Source of the DNA: Leptolyngbya sp. FACHB-321
GTDB lineage: Bacteria; Cyanobacteriota; Cyanobacteriia; Leptolyngbyales; Leptolyngbyaceae
DNA length: 64,000 nucleotides
Direction of reading: 5' to 3'
NCBI RefSeq assembly: GCF_014695975.1
Contig: NZ_JACJPI010000014.1
Location: 1 to 64,000, forward strand
This document shows positions 45,376-54,235 of this stretch, piece after piece. Under the pieces are notes generated by a model. It was not told the origin of the DNA. It saw only the letters and a list, made by a program, of their open reading frames with translations, and did no database searches. The translations under genes were made by a program, and so were the position numbers. Position 1 is the first letter of the stretch. Each line of letters starts with the position of its first letter.

Positions 45376-45675
45376 GATGCTATTCAATCATGTCCAGAGC
45401 ATCCACAATACGTGATTCAGTTGCGCGATCGTCATCCACTCAGCACCTTTCTCGTTGCAGTAGAGACGATCACTCCAGGGGGAAGGGCATTCAACCAACT
45501 ACTGATGGCGACAGAATTGGTCTTCTATAAAGTTTTTGCGTGGTGAAGATGTAGGCATTCCTCATCGATTCGACTTCCGTTCTTTCAGGCACTACAATGT
45601 GTCTGAGGTTGAAGCGTTCTCTTCACTTAAAAAATTCTCACTCCAAGTTAGCATCAGCTTACTGACGACAAACCA

Positions 45676-46113
45676 ATGCCAGCACGGTTGCAAATCAAAG
45701 CAGAAGACTGTTCACCCTTAGGGCAAGCCATTCTTCAATATCTGGAAGAGCAGGGGATCAGCATGAACCGTCTGGCGGAACTGTCTGGTATTCCGCAACC
45801 GCGTTTGCGAGGGGCTTGCTTTAAGGGCACCTGTCCCACGCCTGAAACTTTGAGAAAATTGGCTAGAGTGATGGGAAAACATCATTTAGAGCTGTACACC
45901 CTGGCGTACGAAGGCAGAATTGAGCCTCTCCCAGAGGATGCAGCGGATATCTCCCTGGATTTATTGATGCGAGAACTGTTCGAGACAGCTAGAGAATTAG
46001 ACTTAACAGCACCGATCGTTCGCCCTTCTAAAGCCAAAATCCGTAAAGCACTCTTAGAACTAGGGTTTCGTGCAGAACCTACTGCTACCACAAGCCAATT
46101 TGAGGCAGGCTAG
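45676..46113 (+). CDS. XRE-family helix-turn-helix regulator
   Basis: The 145-residue protein has a Cro/C1-type helix-turn-helix at about 18-75: LGQAILQYLEEQGISMNRL, LAELSGIPQPRLRG as the recognition part and PETLRKLARVMGK. A helical C-terminal region of unknown role follows, with a conserved-looking SKAKIRKALLELGFR stretch. It is a soluble DNA-binding protein, probably an autoregulator or regulator of a neighbour. No operator can be identified. The 290 bp upstream (45388-45675) hold no gene I can support. Confidence 0.8.
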   Translation: MPARLQIKAEDCSPLGQAILQYLEEQGISMNRLAELSGIPQPRLRGACFKGTCPTPETLRKLARVMGKHHLELYTLAYEGRIEPLPEDAADISLDLLMRELFETARELDLTAPIVRPSKAKIRKALLELGFRAEPTATTSQFEAG

Positions 46114-46155
46114 CTACTTATATTAGCTAGGCGTAATTTTTATAAGATGCATTGA

Positions 46156-46219
46156 GACTTCGGCGTAAGCTTTCGACCTGAGCGCTCAAGCTGAAGGGCG
46201 CTCAGTTGAACGCGAAGTC
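46156..46219. repeat. Long imperfect hairpin downstream of the XRE gene
   Basis: GACTTCGGCGT (46156 on) pairs with ACGCGAAGTC (ending 46219), and inside it CTGAGCGC pairs with GCGCTCAG. This gives a stem of more than 20 bp with small bulges and no T run. It may be a processing or attenuation structure, or a small intergenic palindromic element. Confidence 0.5.
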
Positions 46220-46334
46220 GAAATGCTCTCAGTTCTGTGTATCGGCGGGTTGATTGCAGTCAAAACCCAGTCTCTCAGTAGTGCTTAGTTAAACCCTCAT
46301 CGCCTACTTAGCCATTTAGTAGGGTTAAAGCAAA

Positions 46335-46384
46335 TAAAAAAGAGCGTGTGCCATGTCAGATTAGGGATGGCTCACACTCTTTTT
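46335..46384 (-). terminator. Rho-independent terminator of cpcG, bidirectional in form
   Basis: AAAAAAGAGCGTGTGCCAT (46335-46353) pairs with ATGGCTCACACTCTTTTT (from 46366), with one bulged position. On the minus strand the stem is followed by a U run just after the cpcG stop codon. The opposite strand also has a T run, so it could stop transcription from the XRE side too. Confidence 0.85.
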
Positions 46385-46411
46385 AGTACTGATCAGACGA
46401 TAATTCAGTGT

Positions 46412-47167
46412 TTATCGACGACGATAAGGCACTGCTTTCTCGATGTCGATATTGCTGGATGAAATTTGCTGCGGCGGGTTGCCTTTTGGATTGATACCCC
46501 GTGCCATGTCAAGGAACAGTGCTGGGCTGCCGGCTTTGGGCTTTTTGTCTTGAGGGACATAGCTGCGAACCGTTGTTTGCCAGATGATTTGTGGGAAACC
46601 AAGTTTAGCGCGATGGTAGGCATCATAGCGAGGAGACTTGATATTGAAGGGTCGTTCACCCTCAGTGCGACTGGGCAAGACACGACGACGCTGATAGGGA
46701 AGCGTATCGTACCCAAAGGCTGAAAGGTACTCTTCACTATTAAGAAGCTCGTCTACAAAGCCGACGATACCTTTGGTTGCTACCACGATCGACCAGGCAA
46801 TCTTTTCCTTATCACCATAGACATCACGACCGAGAACCCGTTGCACAGTTTGCTCAACAAAGCGGTAATTGTTGTTAAGTTCATAGAAACTGCGTCGATA
46901 GGTATCGGAAAGCAGCAAACCGCGAACAAAATCGCGAACGGAAATATTACCGTTGCGGAGTTGCGATTCTAAAGCGCTCTCACGATCGACAGCAAACGCA
47001 TGGAAAAAAAGCTGACGGTATGCAGCTTCAATCAACGCATCTAAATCTGTAGAAGAAAGCAGGTTATCTGTAGAGAAGATCCTGGGCTGCTCTTCTCCAG
47101 GAACCTCGTAGCTTGCCACGCGCTGATTTTGGCTAACGGGGGAATATTCTAAAAGAGGAATTGTCAC
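46412..47167 (-). CDS. cpcG: Phycobilisome rod-core linker CpcG
   Basis: The 251-residue protein matches CpcG. It has the start [17 protein letters not shown] and the phycobilisome linker domain at about 20-170 ([57 protein letters not shown]). A C-terminal extension attaches rods to the allophycocyanin core. Length and order are typical for this family, and several cpcG paralogues are usual in cyanobacteria. It lies alone with its own terminator, as for isolated cpcG copies. The upstream 255 bp (47168-47422) are AT-rich and probably contain the promoter. I see no gene there. Confidence 0.95.
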   Translation of the reverse strand: MTIPLLEYSPVSQNQRVASYEVPGEEQPRIFSTDNLLSSTDLDALIEAAYRQLFFHAFAVDRESALESQLRNGNISVRDFVRGLLLSDTYRRSFYELNNNYRFVEQTVQRVLGRDVYGDKEKIAWSIVVATKGIVGFVDELLNSEEYLSAFGYDTLPYQRRRVLPSRTEGERPFNIKSPRYDAYHRAKLGFPQIIWQTTVRSYVPQDKKPKAGSPALFLDMARGINPKGNPPQQISSSNIDIEKAVPYRRR

Positions 47168-47422
47168 GCCTGTAAATCTCCCTTTTTCTTACGAAATCTT
47201 ACAAAGACATCCTCAATCATATAGGGCGGTGGTCAGCATTATTCGCTTTAGTCTGATAAACATTACATAACTTAAACTGGCGTGGTGTAAGGCTTGAACG
47301 CTTTTCGCTCTACCGCGTGCTGCCAGTTGATCACCTAGTTGATCGTTTTAACAAAACGATGACTCAAGGACCTGCGATCGACCTCCGACTACTGCCTTGT
47401 CGGACATCATTCTGTGATTTTC

Positions 47423-47998
47423 TCACACTCGATCGCCAATTTCACCGCCTCCTTGCCAAAACGCTAGCGGGTCTTTGGTTGGCAGATAGCTTGGATAAAA
47501 GCGCAGACTGTCTTCCCTTCCAGCCTGATAGGGTGGAAGGGCGATTGCCAAACCCAGACAGAGATGAGCCAGCGATCGAGCAAATTGCGGATGATGTCCG
47601 GGAGTGCCTGCATGAGCATGGGCATATTCGTGAGCCACAACTAGCAGCCAGTCTTCCGGCATGACCCGCCCCACATCAATCAGAATTGAGATGGGCGTGG
47701 TCTGTAAATTACAGAGTGCATCCAGTCCAAAGGCTTGAGCCAGGGGTGCCGCAAAAATTTGAACCAATGGCTGCTCCCAGGAGTGAAAGCAAGCGTGGCA
47801 AGCCTCAAGGCAGACATTAAGCTGAGCATTGACCGCTTCAATATGTTCACTGATCCAGGTGCAGATGCGATCACGGTGCTCCATATCATGCACCCGATCG
47901 ACCATCTCAGGCTTCAGCGCAAGACTACGAACGCCATACAAGTAATCCAGCCCACGAGTAAAGGGATCACGGCTGGTTGTCATGATCAGTGAAGCCAT
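47423..47998 (-). CDS. Putative zinc metallopeptidase-like protein (HExxH)
   Basis: The 191-residue protein starts at the ATG at 47998, with a TTG one codon earlier. The central helix contains LLVVAHEYAHAHAG, an HExxH zinc-binding motif, followed by GHHPQFARSLAHLCLGLAIA, which could supply the third ligand. There is no signal peptide or transmembrane helix, so it is probably cytoplasmic. This pattern is seen in conserved cyanobacterial proteins without a known role. The gene begins 6 bp after the CpcS-type lyase gene on the same strand, so they form an operon. A link to phycobiliprotein turnover is possible but not shown. Confidence 0.75.
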   Translation of the reverse strand: MASLIMTTSRDPFTRGLDYLYGVRSLALKPEMVDRVHDMEHRDRICTWISEHIEAVNAQLNVCLEACHACFHSWEQPLVQIFAAPLAQAFGLDALCNLQTTPISILIDVGRVMPEDWLLVVAHEYAHAHAGTPGHHPQFARSLAHLCLGLAIALPPYQAGREDSLRFYPSYLPTKDPLAFWQGGGEIGDRV

Positions 47999-48004
47999 CA
48001 ACCC

Positions 48005-48637
48005 TTACCAACCGAAAAAGGAAACGTATTTGGCGGGTTGCGCGGCAGTCTTAAGGGTGTCGGTCGGTAGATTAGATGAGTTAGCGTTTTCTTGGCTAGC
48101 GGCACCCTCTGGCGCATCTTGAAGGCGGGATTCAGTACAGAAGGTTGCTGTAGCAAAACCACCAAAGCGTTTCACTGTGCTGGTTCTCATCCTGAGATTG
48201 GGGCTGGGAAACCAGAAGCGCTCGATCGAACTCATCGTTTCATACTCGGTCGTCAGCACTAACGCATCTTCATCATCCATGTGGTACTGCCCAGCCACGG
48301 GGACAATTTCGGCGTAGCCCCGTTCGCGCAACAATGTGCCCTGTTGGGGTTGTTCAGTATCTGGAATCAGGGCAAAAACGGTAGTCCCTTCATGGTTTTC
48401 ATCATCTTTATCCCAACCCATCGCTCCATGCCAGGAGACAAAGGCACCGCCGATCGCTCGCTTAGGGTCAACCTCATGAAGTTGGCAGATCTCAACAATT
48501 TTAGGATGATCAGCGGCAAGCGCCTCAACTTGAATCTCAGAGCCACCTGCCTCAGCACGTTTAAAGGCAAGGTGATGGGTGGTGCGCTGCGATTGCCAGC
48601 GTCCTGTACTCAGTTGAAAAAACTCCATGACATTCAT
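48005..48637 (-). CDS. cpcS: CpcS/CpeS-type phycobiliprotein lyase
   Basis: The product is about 210 residues from the ATG at 48637 (MNVMEFFQLSTGRWQSQRTTHHLAF). A GTG at 48661 would add eight residues. The opening MEFF-LS-G-W-SQRT-HHLAF is the hallmark of the CpcS/CpeS family, a lipocalin-like beta barrel that attaches phycocyanobilin to Cys-84-type sites of phycobiliprotein subunits. Later strands include GTTVFALIPD and IERFWFPSPNLRMRTSTV, also typical. An extended Ser/Asn/Pro-rich tail precedes the final KYVSFFGW. It is the first gene of a two-gene operon with the HExxH protein. Whether it is CpcS, CpcU or CpeS by subgroup is uncertain. Confidence 0.85.
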   Translation of the reverse strand: MNVMEFFQLSTGRWQSQRTTHHLAFKRAEAGGSEIQVEALAADHPKIVEICQLHEVDPKRAIGGAFVSWHGAMGWDKDDENHEGTTVFALIPDTEQPQQGTLLRERGYAEIVPVAGQYHMDDEDALVLTTEYETMSSIERFWFPSPNLRMRTSTVKRFGGFATATFCTESRLQDAPEGAASQENANSSNLPTDTLKTAAQPAKYVSFFGW

Positions 48638-48847
48638 AGGTAGCAATTTAACTCCAGGCACAATAGTTCAATCGTTACGCCGACGATCGCTGCACAAACA
48701 CGTCGCGCATTGGGTAACGCTGTCTTCTCCATCATAAAACCGCAACGCAACCTCAGACCCACCCAGCGTGAGCAAACTTGAGTACCTTTTGGGGAAAGAG
48801 CTTTTTAACAGCGCTGCATCGGAGTGTTTGCGGTTATTTAATGCTGT

Positions 48848-50989
48848 CTAATAGTAGGGATAGGTCATCACTTGCATTTGAGCCACCAGATAGAGCGGTT
48901 GCTGCTTTCTACCACGTACCAGTGACACACTCAGAAGACACCAGATTCTGCGTCCATCCTTGTGCAGGTAGCGCTTTTTAAGATGGTGGTAAGAAATTTC
49001 GCCAGCCAGGAGTCTCTGGACAGATGCCATTGTTGCGTCGAGATCGTCAGGATCGGTGATTTCCTGAAAGGTTAATGTCAGTAGTTCTGCCTCAGAATAG
49101 CCAAGCATTTTACAAAATGACGCATTCACCTGTAAAAAGCGTCCGTCTGGAGCGGCAAGGCTCATTGCAACAGCCGTTGTATCAAACGCACTCCGAAAAC
49201 GCTGTTCGCTTTCAAAGAGTGCGGCTTCTGCCTGTTTGCGTTCGGTAATGTCTCGATAAATGCTTAGAAGGCACGTCTGTCCTTCTAACTCAATGATGTC
49301 GGAAGATACCAATACCGTTCTTAATTGCCCCTGCTTGTTGCGATAGTCAATCTCGACATCACGAACACGATGGTGAGTACGCAGCAGTTGCTCAAAGCGA
49401 TCGACCTGTGCTGGGTTGGCTGGCAAGTTTAAGCTGACCGCGCTTTGTCCGATCACTTCCTCACGGGTATAGCCAGTAAACTCCAAAAAACGGTCATTGA
49501 CATCAATGTAGCGACGGGCGAATAGCAAGGCAATGGTAATGGCATCGGGACTAGCACGAAAGACTTTCGTAAACTTTGCTTCTGACTCTTGCAGTGCAAT
49601 CTTCACCTGGTCAAGCGATTTTTGCAGATGCACCGCCATTTGGTTAAACGAGTGTACCAATACCTCTAATTCGGCAACCCTACTGTCATCCTCTACGGGG
49701 TAGTGCCATTCTCCCAGTGCCAGTTCGCGGCTGGCTCGACTCAGCCGCAAAATGGGTCGAGCAATCCAGGAAGAGGTTAACCAGCCCAGGAGGGTTGCAG
49801 TGATTAAGGTGCCGATGCAAAGCCAAAGTGTGAGGCGATTATTAGCGCTGATTGCCTCTGCAAAGTCGGCTTCCGACAGAACTACAACTGCTAGCCAGTT
49901 AAGGTTTTGGTCACGTCCTATCGGTTCGACATATACAAAATAACGCTGGCGATCGACGTCAAGACGAAACTGCTGGCGGCTCTGAATGCGATCGAACGAC
50001 TTGAAGCGCTCAACAACCGATGAAGCCGCCTGCTGGGTCAAAAAGTCATGGCTGCTGACAGCATTGAGCCGCCGATACGCAACGACTGAAGGTGGCGCTA
50101 CTGTGGCTGGCAATACGTCGACTGGCGTTAACTCCGAGCGTTTTTTCTCACGCAAGAAGCGACGGAAGGGTTGGTTGTCATCCGAGTTTGCCACCATCAA
50201 GCCATTTGACTCAACGATAAACACTCGATCGGTTTCAGCAATTTTTAGGTGCTGGAGCGCACGACTCAAGTCTGATAGCGAAGCCGACGCTGCCAAAACG
50301 CCCTGAAAGCGATTAGCGCGATCATAAAGCGGCTGTAAATGCATAGCTGTCAGACTTGGTTCCTCTGCTGCTGTCAGCCGAACTGACAAGCGCCAAAGTG
50401 GTTTTTTCGCCGACTTTGCTGCCAGAAACCAGGACTCTGTAGCCTGACGTTCAAGATCATTAAAGCTGCCAAGTCCCGGTAATAGGAATGTTTCAGCACT
50501 TTCGATTGAGGGGCGGTTCAGCTCGTCATGACTGGCTGTCTTTGAGGCGGGAAGCGCAATTAAGTCACCACTTCGCTTCACCACTGCCAGAAAATTGTTG
50601 CGCGCATCTACCAGTGCCACTGAATTTACATCAGCAAAGATTTTTAGCTGATGCTTGAAGTAGCGTTCAAGGATGGGGCGATCGTTCACATCCAAAAGCT
50701 CAAACTGCATAATTGCCGCGTTGTTACGAGTCACTTCCGCAGGCGTTTGCAGGTGCTGCGATAGACGTTGCTCAACGCGATCGCCAACCCCTGAGGCTAA
50801 CTGCCCAGCAAGATTACTAATCACCTGCTGCCCATTGCAGTAAGAAAGATAGCCAGTCAGCCCCACTGCTGCTATAACCTGCAACACAAATGGCACCACC
50901 AGCACAGCTAGCAAGGGCGCTTTCCCATCAAAACGAGGCAGAGGAAAAAACGGTGGATAGCGCAACGTTGTCCCAGAAAGACGACACAA
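48848..50989 (-). CDS. Cache-HAMP-PAS-PAS sensor protein without output domain
   Basis: The 713-residue protein starts at a TTG. It has a transmembrane helix at about 28-50 (LLAVLVVPFVLQVIAAVGL), a large double-Cache periplasmic sensor region, and a second transmembrane helix near 385 (LWLCIGTLITATLLGWL). HAMP (LSRASRELALGEWHYPVEDD) and two PAS/PAC domains (FRASPDAITIALLFARR, then AFDTTAVAMSLAAPDG) complete it. It stops right after the second PAC (YLVAQMQVMTYPYY), where such proteins usually continue to a GGDEF or kinase module. I find no output domain downstream in any frame. It may be truncated or may signal by protein contact. Confidence 0.8.
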   Translation of the reverse strand: MCRLSGTTLRYPPFFPLPRFDGKAPLLAVLVVPFVLQVIAAVGLTGYLSYCNGQQVISNLAGQLASGVGDRVEQRLSQHLQTPAEVTRNNAAIMQFELLDVNDRPILERYFKHQLKIFADVNSVALVDARNNFLAVVKRSGDLIALPASKTASHDELNRPSIESAETFLLPGLGSFNDLERQATESWFLAAKSAKKPLWRLSVRLTAAEEPSLTAMHLQPLYDRANRFQGVLAASASLSDLSRALQHLKIAETDRVFIVESNGLMVANSDDNQPFRRFLREKKRSELTPVDVLPATVAPPSVVAYRRLNAVSSHDFLTQQAASSVVERFKSFDRIQSRQQFRLDVDRQRYFVYVEPIGRDQNLNWLAVVVLSEADFAEAISANNRLTLWLCIGTLITATLLGWLTSSWIARPILRLSRASRELALGEWHYPVEDDSRVAELEVLVHSFNQMAVHLQKSLDQVKIALQESEAKFTKVFRASPDAITIALLFARRYIDVNDRFLEFTGYTREEVIGQSAVSLNLPANPAQVDRFEQLLRTHHRVRDVEIDYRNKQGQLRTVLVSSDIIELEGQTCLLSIYRDITERKQAEAALFESEQRFRSAFDTTAVAMSLAAPDGRFLQVNASFCKMLGYSEAELLTLTFQEITDPDDLDATMASVQRLLAGEISYHHLKKRYLHKDGRRIWCLLSVSLVRGRKQQPLYLVAQMQVMTYPYY

Positions 50990-51474
50990 ACTTATAACAC
51001 AGACCGCGCAGCTACTAGCATGGCATTAACGCACGCACTCAAAGCAAACGCTCATGCTATCAGGCGATTGATCCTGCGCTCACAAGTAAACCAAGCTTAT
51101 GCACAAACAGTATTGTAGCTGAGCGAGTTTCGGGGCTTGCAGTATTGTTGGTCAATCTGAAGGCTAGCGTTATGCCTTAGATCACTCAACGAAGACAAAA
51201 GTAATTAAGTTGATAGGCAGCCAAACATAATTGCTAGCTTTTCCTTTATCTGAGAGCGAGCGCTTATGACGCAGACTATGGAGCGACGATGGGCTTTGAG
51301 GATGGAGTCTGCTGTTTAGCTTATAGCAGTTGAAGAGAGCTAGGACAGATTGGGGTTCCTAGTTCTGCTTCTAGTAAGGGTTTTACTTAATCCTTTAGCC
51401 TTTTGCTATACGAGCGAATCAGTTGCCGTTGTCCAATGTTTGTTAGTCTGAGCAGGAGCAGTGAAGCAAAACGC
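50990..51474. other. Divergent intergenic region, no gene seen
   Basis: This 485-bp region separates the sensor protein from the ABC permease. No RNA gene or repeat is evident. A purine-rich GCAGGAGCAG at about 51452 could serve the ATG at 51475. Confidence 0.4.
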
Positions 51475-52257
51475 ATGAAACGCTATTGGAAGGTCTTGCA
51501 GTTGTTTTGGGCAACGGCGATCGCGGCTGAGTTGGAGTATCGGCTGAACTTTTTGTTGGCAGCACTTAGTAGTTTAGGTGGGCTGGCAGGAAGCCTCTTT
51601 GGGCTGTTTTTGTTTTACCGCACAGGTTATTCCTTTCAGAACTGGAGTTGGGAGCAAGCACTGGTGGTGCTGGGCATCTTTACCATCCTCCAAGGGTTTT
51701 CTAGTACCTTTCTGGCACCCAATTTAAACCGCATTGTGCGCCATATTCAGCAGGGTACGCTCGATTTTGTGCTGCTGAAGCCAATTAGCTCACAGTTCTG
51801 GCTTTCAACGCATACACTCTCGCCGTGGGGCGTGCCGGATCTGGTGTTTGGGCTTGCTGTTGTCGGTTATGCGGGGTCAAAATTGGGACTACAAGCGAGT
51901 TATTATTTGCTCAGCCTGGTGCCGATCGCCTTTGGTTTTCTGACTCTCTACAGCCTCTGGTTCATTCTGGGCGCAATGAGCATTTGGTTCGTCAAAATCT
52001 ATAACGTGACGGAAGTGTTACGGGGTTTACTAGAAGCGGGGCGCTACCCGATGGTGGCATATCCCACTGCCTACCGTTTTTTCTTTACGTTTGTTGTTCC
52101 CGTTGCTTTCCTGACCACCGTTCCAGCAGAAGTCATCCTTGGTCGTGGCGAAATCGGCTGGACTCTGGCAGCAGGACTACTAGCGATCGCACTACTCTTT
52201 GCTTCTGCTGCCTTCTGGCGGTTTGCACTCCGCTTCTATACCAGTGCGTCGAGTTGA
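51475..52257 (+). CDS. ABC-2 type exporter permease
   Basis: The 260-residue integral membrane protein starts at the ATG at 51475 (MKRYWKVLQLFWATAIAAELEYRLNF). An in-frame upstream start at 51403 would add 24 residues without hydrophobic character. It has six transmembrane helices and the ABC-2 permease pattern, with an amphipathic N-terminus and LNRIVRHIQQGTLDFVLLKP between helices 2 and 3, a motif common in this group. It belongs with the cyanobacterial and bacterial permeases that pair with a separate ATPase and a second permease. Neither gene is adjacent here. Substrate unknown. Confidence 0.88.
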   Translation: MKRYWKVLQLFWATAIAAELEYRLNFLLAALSSLGGLAGSLFGLFLFYRTGYSFQNWSWEQALVVLGIFTILQGFSSTFLAPNLNRIVRHIQQGTLDFVLLKPISSQFWLSTHTLSPWGVPDLVFGLAVVGYAGSKLGLQASYYLLSLVPIAFGFLTLYSLWFILGAMSIWFVKIYNVTEVLRGLLEAGRYPMVAYPTAYRFFFTFVVPVAFLTTVPAEVILGRGEIGWTLAAGLLAIALLFASAAFWRFALRFYTSASS

Positions 52258-52294
52258 GATTCCTCCTGCCCCCTCTGCTCCCCCTGCTTGCCAC

Positions 52295-52903
52295 TCACCC
52301 CTCTCTCCTCACTTGCTCCAAGTCTTGCGGCGTGTTGCAGTTAAATAGCATTTGAGCATCATGAAGTGGCAGTTCTTGGACAAATTCCTGGGCAAGCCAG
52401 GACTGAAAGGAACGATCGCCGCGCTCGATCGCCGCTCGTAAACTTGCTAAACAGCTCGTCCGGTAGAAGCCACAGAGAGGCTCCCAGCCTTTTGTTGAAC
52501 GAGGAAGAAGGGCGACTGAGTCTCCTACGTGTTCTAAAGCGTTAGCCCACTGTTGCAGTTGTTCACCCGACAAGTAGGGTAAATCGCACGCTAGCAGCAG
52601 CACCCATTCTGTCTTCGCTTCTGGTTGTAGCGTCTCTAGCGCTTGAGCAAAGCCGATCAACGGTCCATGCGGCGTGTTTTCGCCTGGTAGCGAATATTCC
52701 TGGATTAGATGGCAGGCCGGTGGCACGATCGCTCGATACCGTTCTGGGCGAAAGGTAATGACATAGACGATCGGTGTGCATTGCAATGCAATATCACACA
52801 CTCGCTGGAGTAAGGGCACGCCCTGGATCGCAACCAGCGCTTTATCCTGCCCCATGCGCTTGCTCTGCCCGCCAGCAAGGACGATCGCAGCAAGTAGTGA
52901 CAT
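52295..52903 (-). CDS. mobA: Molybdenum cofactor guanylyltransferase MobA
   Basis: The 202-residue product starts at the ATG at 52903, six bases from AAGGAAGG. An ATG at 52909 overlaps that site. The nucleotide-binding signature is LAGGQSKRMGQDKAL, followed by PLLQRV. The acidic metal site is LLACDLPYLS, and the C-terminal part contains FNCNTPQDLEQ. The enzyme transfers GMP from GTP to molybdopterin to make bis-MGD precursors for enzymes such as nitrate reductase. It is 23 bp downstream of the DUF482 acyltransferase gene, in the same direction. It converges with the ABC-2 permease. Confidence 0.93.
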   Translation of the reverse strand: MSLLAAIVLAGGQSKRMGQDKALVAIQGVPLLQRVCDIALQCTPIVYVITFRPERYRAIVPPACHLIQEYSLPGENTPHGPLIGFAQALETLQPEAKTEWVLLLACDLPYLSGEQLQQWANALEHVGDSVALLPRSTKGWEPLCGFYRTSCLASLRAAIERGDRSFQSWLAQEFVQELPLHDAQMLFNCNTPQDLEQVRREG

Positions 52904-52926
52904 TGTCATCCTTCCTTAAAATCGCT

Positions 52927-54120
52927 CTACTCGCAGTTCAGTGCTGCATCCTCTTGTTTAAAGGGCAATCCCTGGTTGATAGCGTCCATTTCGCGCTGTT
53001 CCATGTCATTCACCTGACCAATGTAAGAACGAAACAGTTGCATCAAGCGGGGATTATAAAAGCGATGCAGCGAGTGATTAGAAGTTGCTGGAAAGCCGCG
53101 TCGTTTTTTATGCCGTCCACCCGCACCCGGATCAAAGGTTTTAATACCGTTTGCAATCGCCCACTCGATCGGTGTGTAGTAGCAAGCGTCAAAGTGGAGG
53201 CAGTCAATATCCTGAAATGATCCCCAGTAGCGACCGTAGAGCTTAGTGCCCTTCGTGAGGCAGAAGGACATCCCGATCGGCTGTGGGCTCTTGTCTTCAT
53301 AAGCGGCAACAAACACCACGCGATCGCGGTAGTTGGGATAGAGTTGCTCAAAAAAAGTAGGGGTCAGGTATTTACTACCCCACCAGCCAAACTTGTCGCA
53401 GGTATCGCTGTAAAAGCTGTACATCAACGGGAAGAGAGTTGGTGGAATGTCATCGCCCGTCAGTGTGCGAATCGTCAGCCCTGCTTTTTCGACGGCTTTG
53501 CGTTCTCGCTTAATGTTGCGGCGTTGGTTCGCATTAAACGCGCCCAAGTAATCGTCAAAGGATTGGTAGTCCTGATTCTGCCAGATAAAGCTGTGGTGCA
53601 GCCAGCTAAGAAAGCCGTGTCGTTCCATCGTCGATCGCCATTCTGGGTCAGCATACAGAAAATTGCAGCCGGAAATATTGTTGCGAACGCAAAACTGGTC
53701 GATCGCATTGACCATAAGCCCCGTCAGTTCGTCTTCATCCTCTCCCGGTGCAATCAAAAAGCGATAGCCTTCCGCAGGCGTAAAGGGAGACATCCCCAGC
53801 AGCTTGGGATAATACTCAATGCCCAAACGACTTGCTACATCTGCCCACTGGTGATCAAACACAAATTCACCATAGCTGTGTCCTTTCACATACAACGGTG
53901 CAACGGCAATCAAGTTGCGGTCTCGCCAGATGGTTAAGTGGTTGGGCAACCAGCCTGCCTCAGCCGTGGTGCTGCCAGATGTTTCCATATTATGCAGCCA
54001 CTCCCACTCAAAGAACGGCGTTTGCAGGGGCAGCGCGAGAGCATCCCATGCCGCTTGAGGCACATCGTCAAGGCTGTTGATCCAGGCGATCGAGTAGCGA
54101 GGCTTCAGTGATTCCACCAT
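52927..54120 (-). CDS. DUF482/FemAB-like GNAT acyltransferase
   Basis: The 397-residue protein belongs to the DUF482 (peptidogalycan biosynthesis-like) family. Recognisable blocks are FFEWEWLHNMETSG, GEFVFDHQWADVASRLG and YYPKLLGMSPFTPAEGYRFL. Later come FNANQRRNIKRERKAVEKAG, GRYWGSFQDIDCLHFDACYYTPIEW near the acyl-CoA-like site, and PGAGGRHKKRRGF with TSNHSLHRF. The fold is a tandem GNAT as in FemX-type transferases. Natural substrates are not established. It is the first gene of a likely operon with mobA. The protein is cytoplasmic with no signal peptide. Confidence 0.88.
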   Translation of the reverse strand: MVESLKPRYSIAWINSLDDVPQAAWDALALPLQTPFFEWEWLHNMETSGSTTAEAGWLPNHLTIWRDRNLIAVAPLYVKGHSYGEFVFDHQWADVASRLGIEYYPKLLGMSPFTPAEGYRFLIAPGEDEDELTGLMVNAIDQFCVRNNISGCNFLYADPEWRSTMERHGFLSWLHHSFIWQNQDYQSFDDYLGAFNANQRRNIKRERKAVEKAGLTIRTLTGDDIPPTLFPLMYSFYSDTCDKFGWWGSKYLTPTFFEQLYPNYRDRVVFVAAYEDKSPQPIGMSFCLTKGTKLYGRYWGSFQDIDCLHFDACYYTPIEWAIANGIKTFDPGAGGRHKKRRGFPATSNHSLHRFYNPRLMQLFRSYIGQVNDMEQREMDAINQGLPFKQEDAALNCE

Positions 54121-54175
54121 ACAAGGGCTTGAAGGACTTCATATAGCGTAATACATTGGCAGAGGAGAGTGGGAA

Positions 54176-54210
54176 GGCAGAAGGCAGAGGGCAGAAGGCA
54201 AAAGGTAAAA
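54176..54210 (-). repeat. Heptanucleotide tandem repeat (STRR), five units
   Basis: Units GGCAGAA, GGCAGAG, GGCAGAA, GGCAAAA and GGTAAAA follow each other without gaps. Short tandem heptamers of this kind are a known feature of cyanobacterial intergenic DNA. They lie between the DUF482 and RibD-like genes. Confidence 0.85.
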
Positions 54211-54235
54211 GCTGACGGCTGAGCGCTAAATCAGC

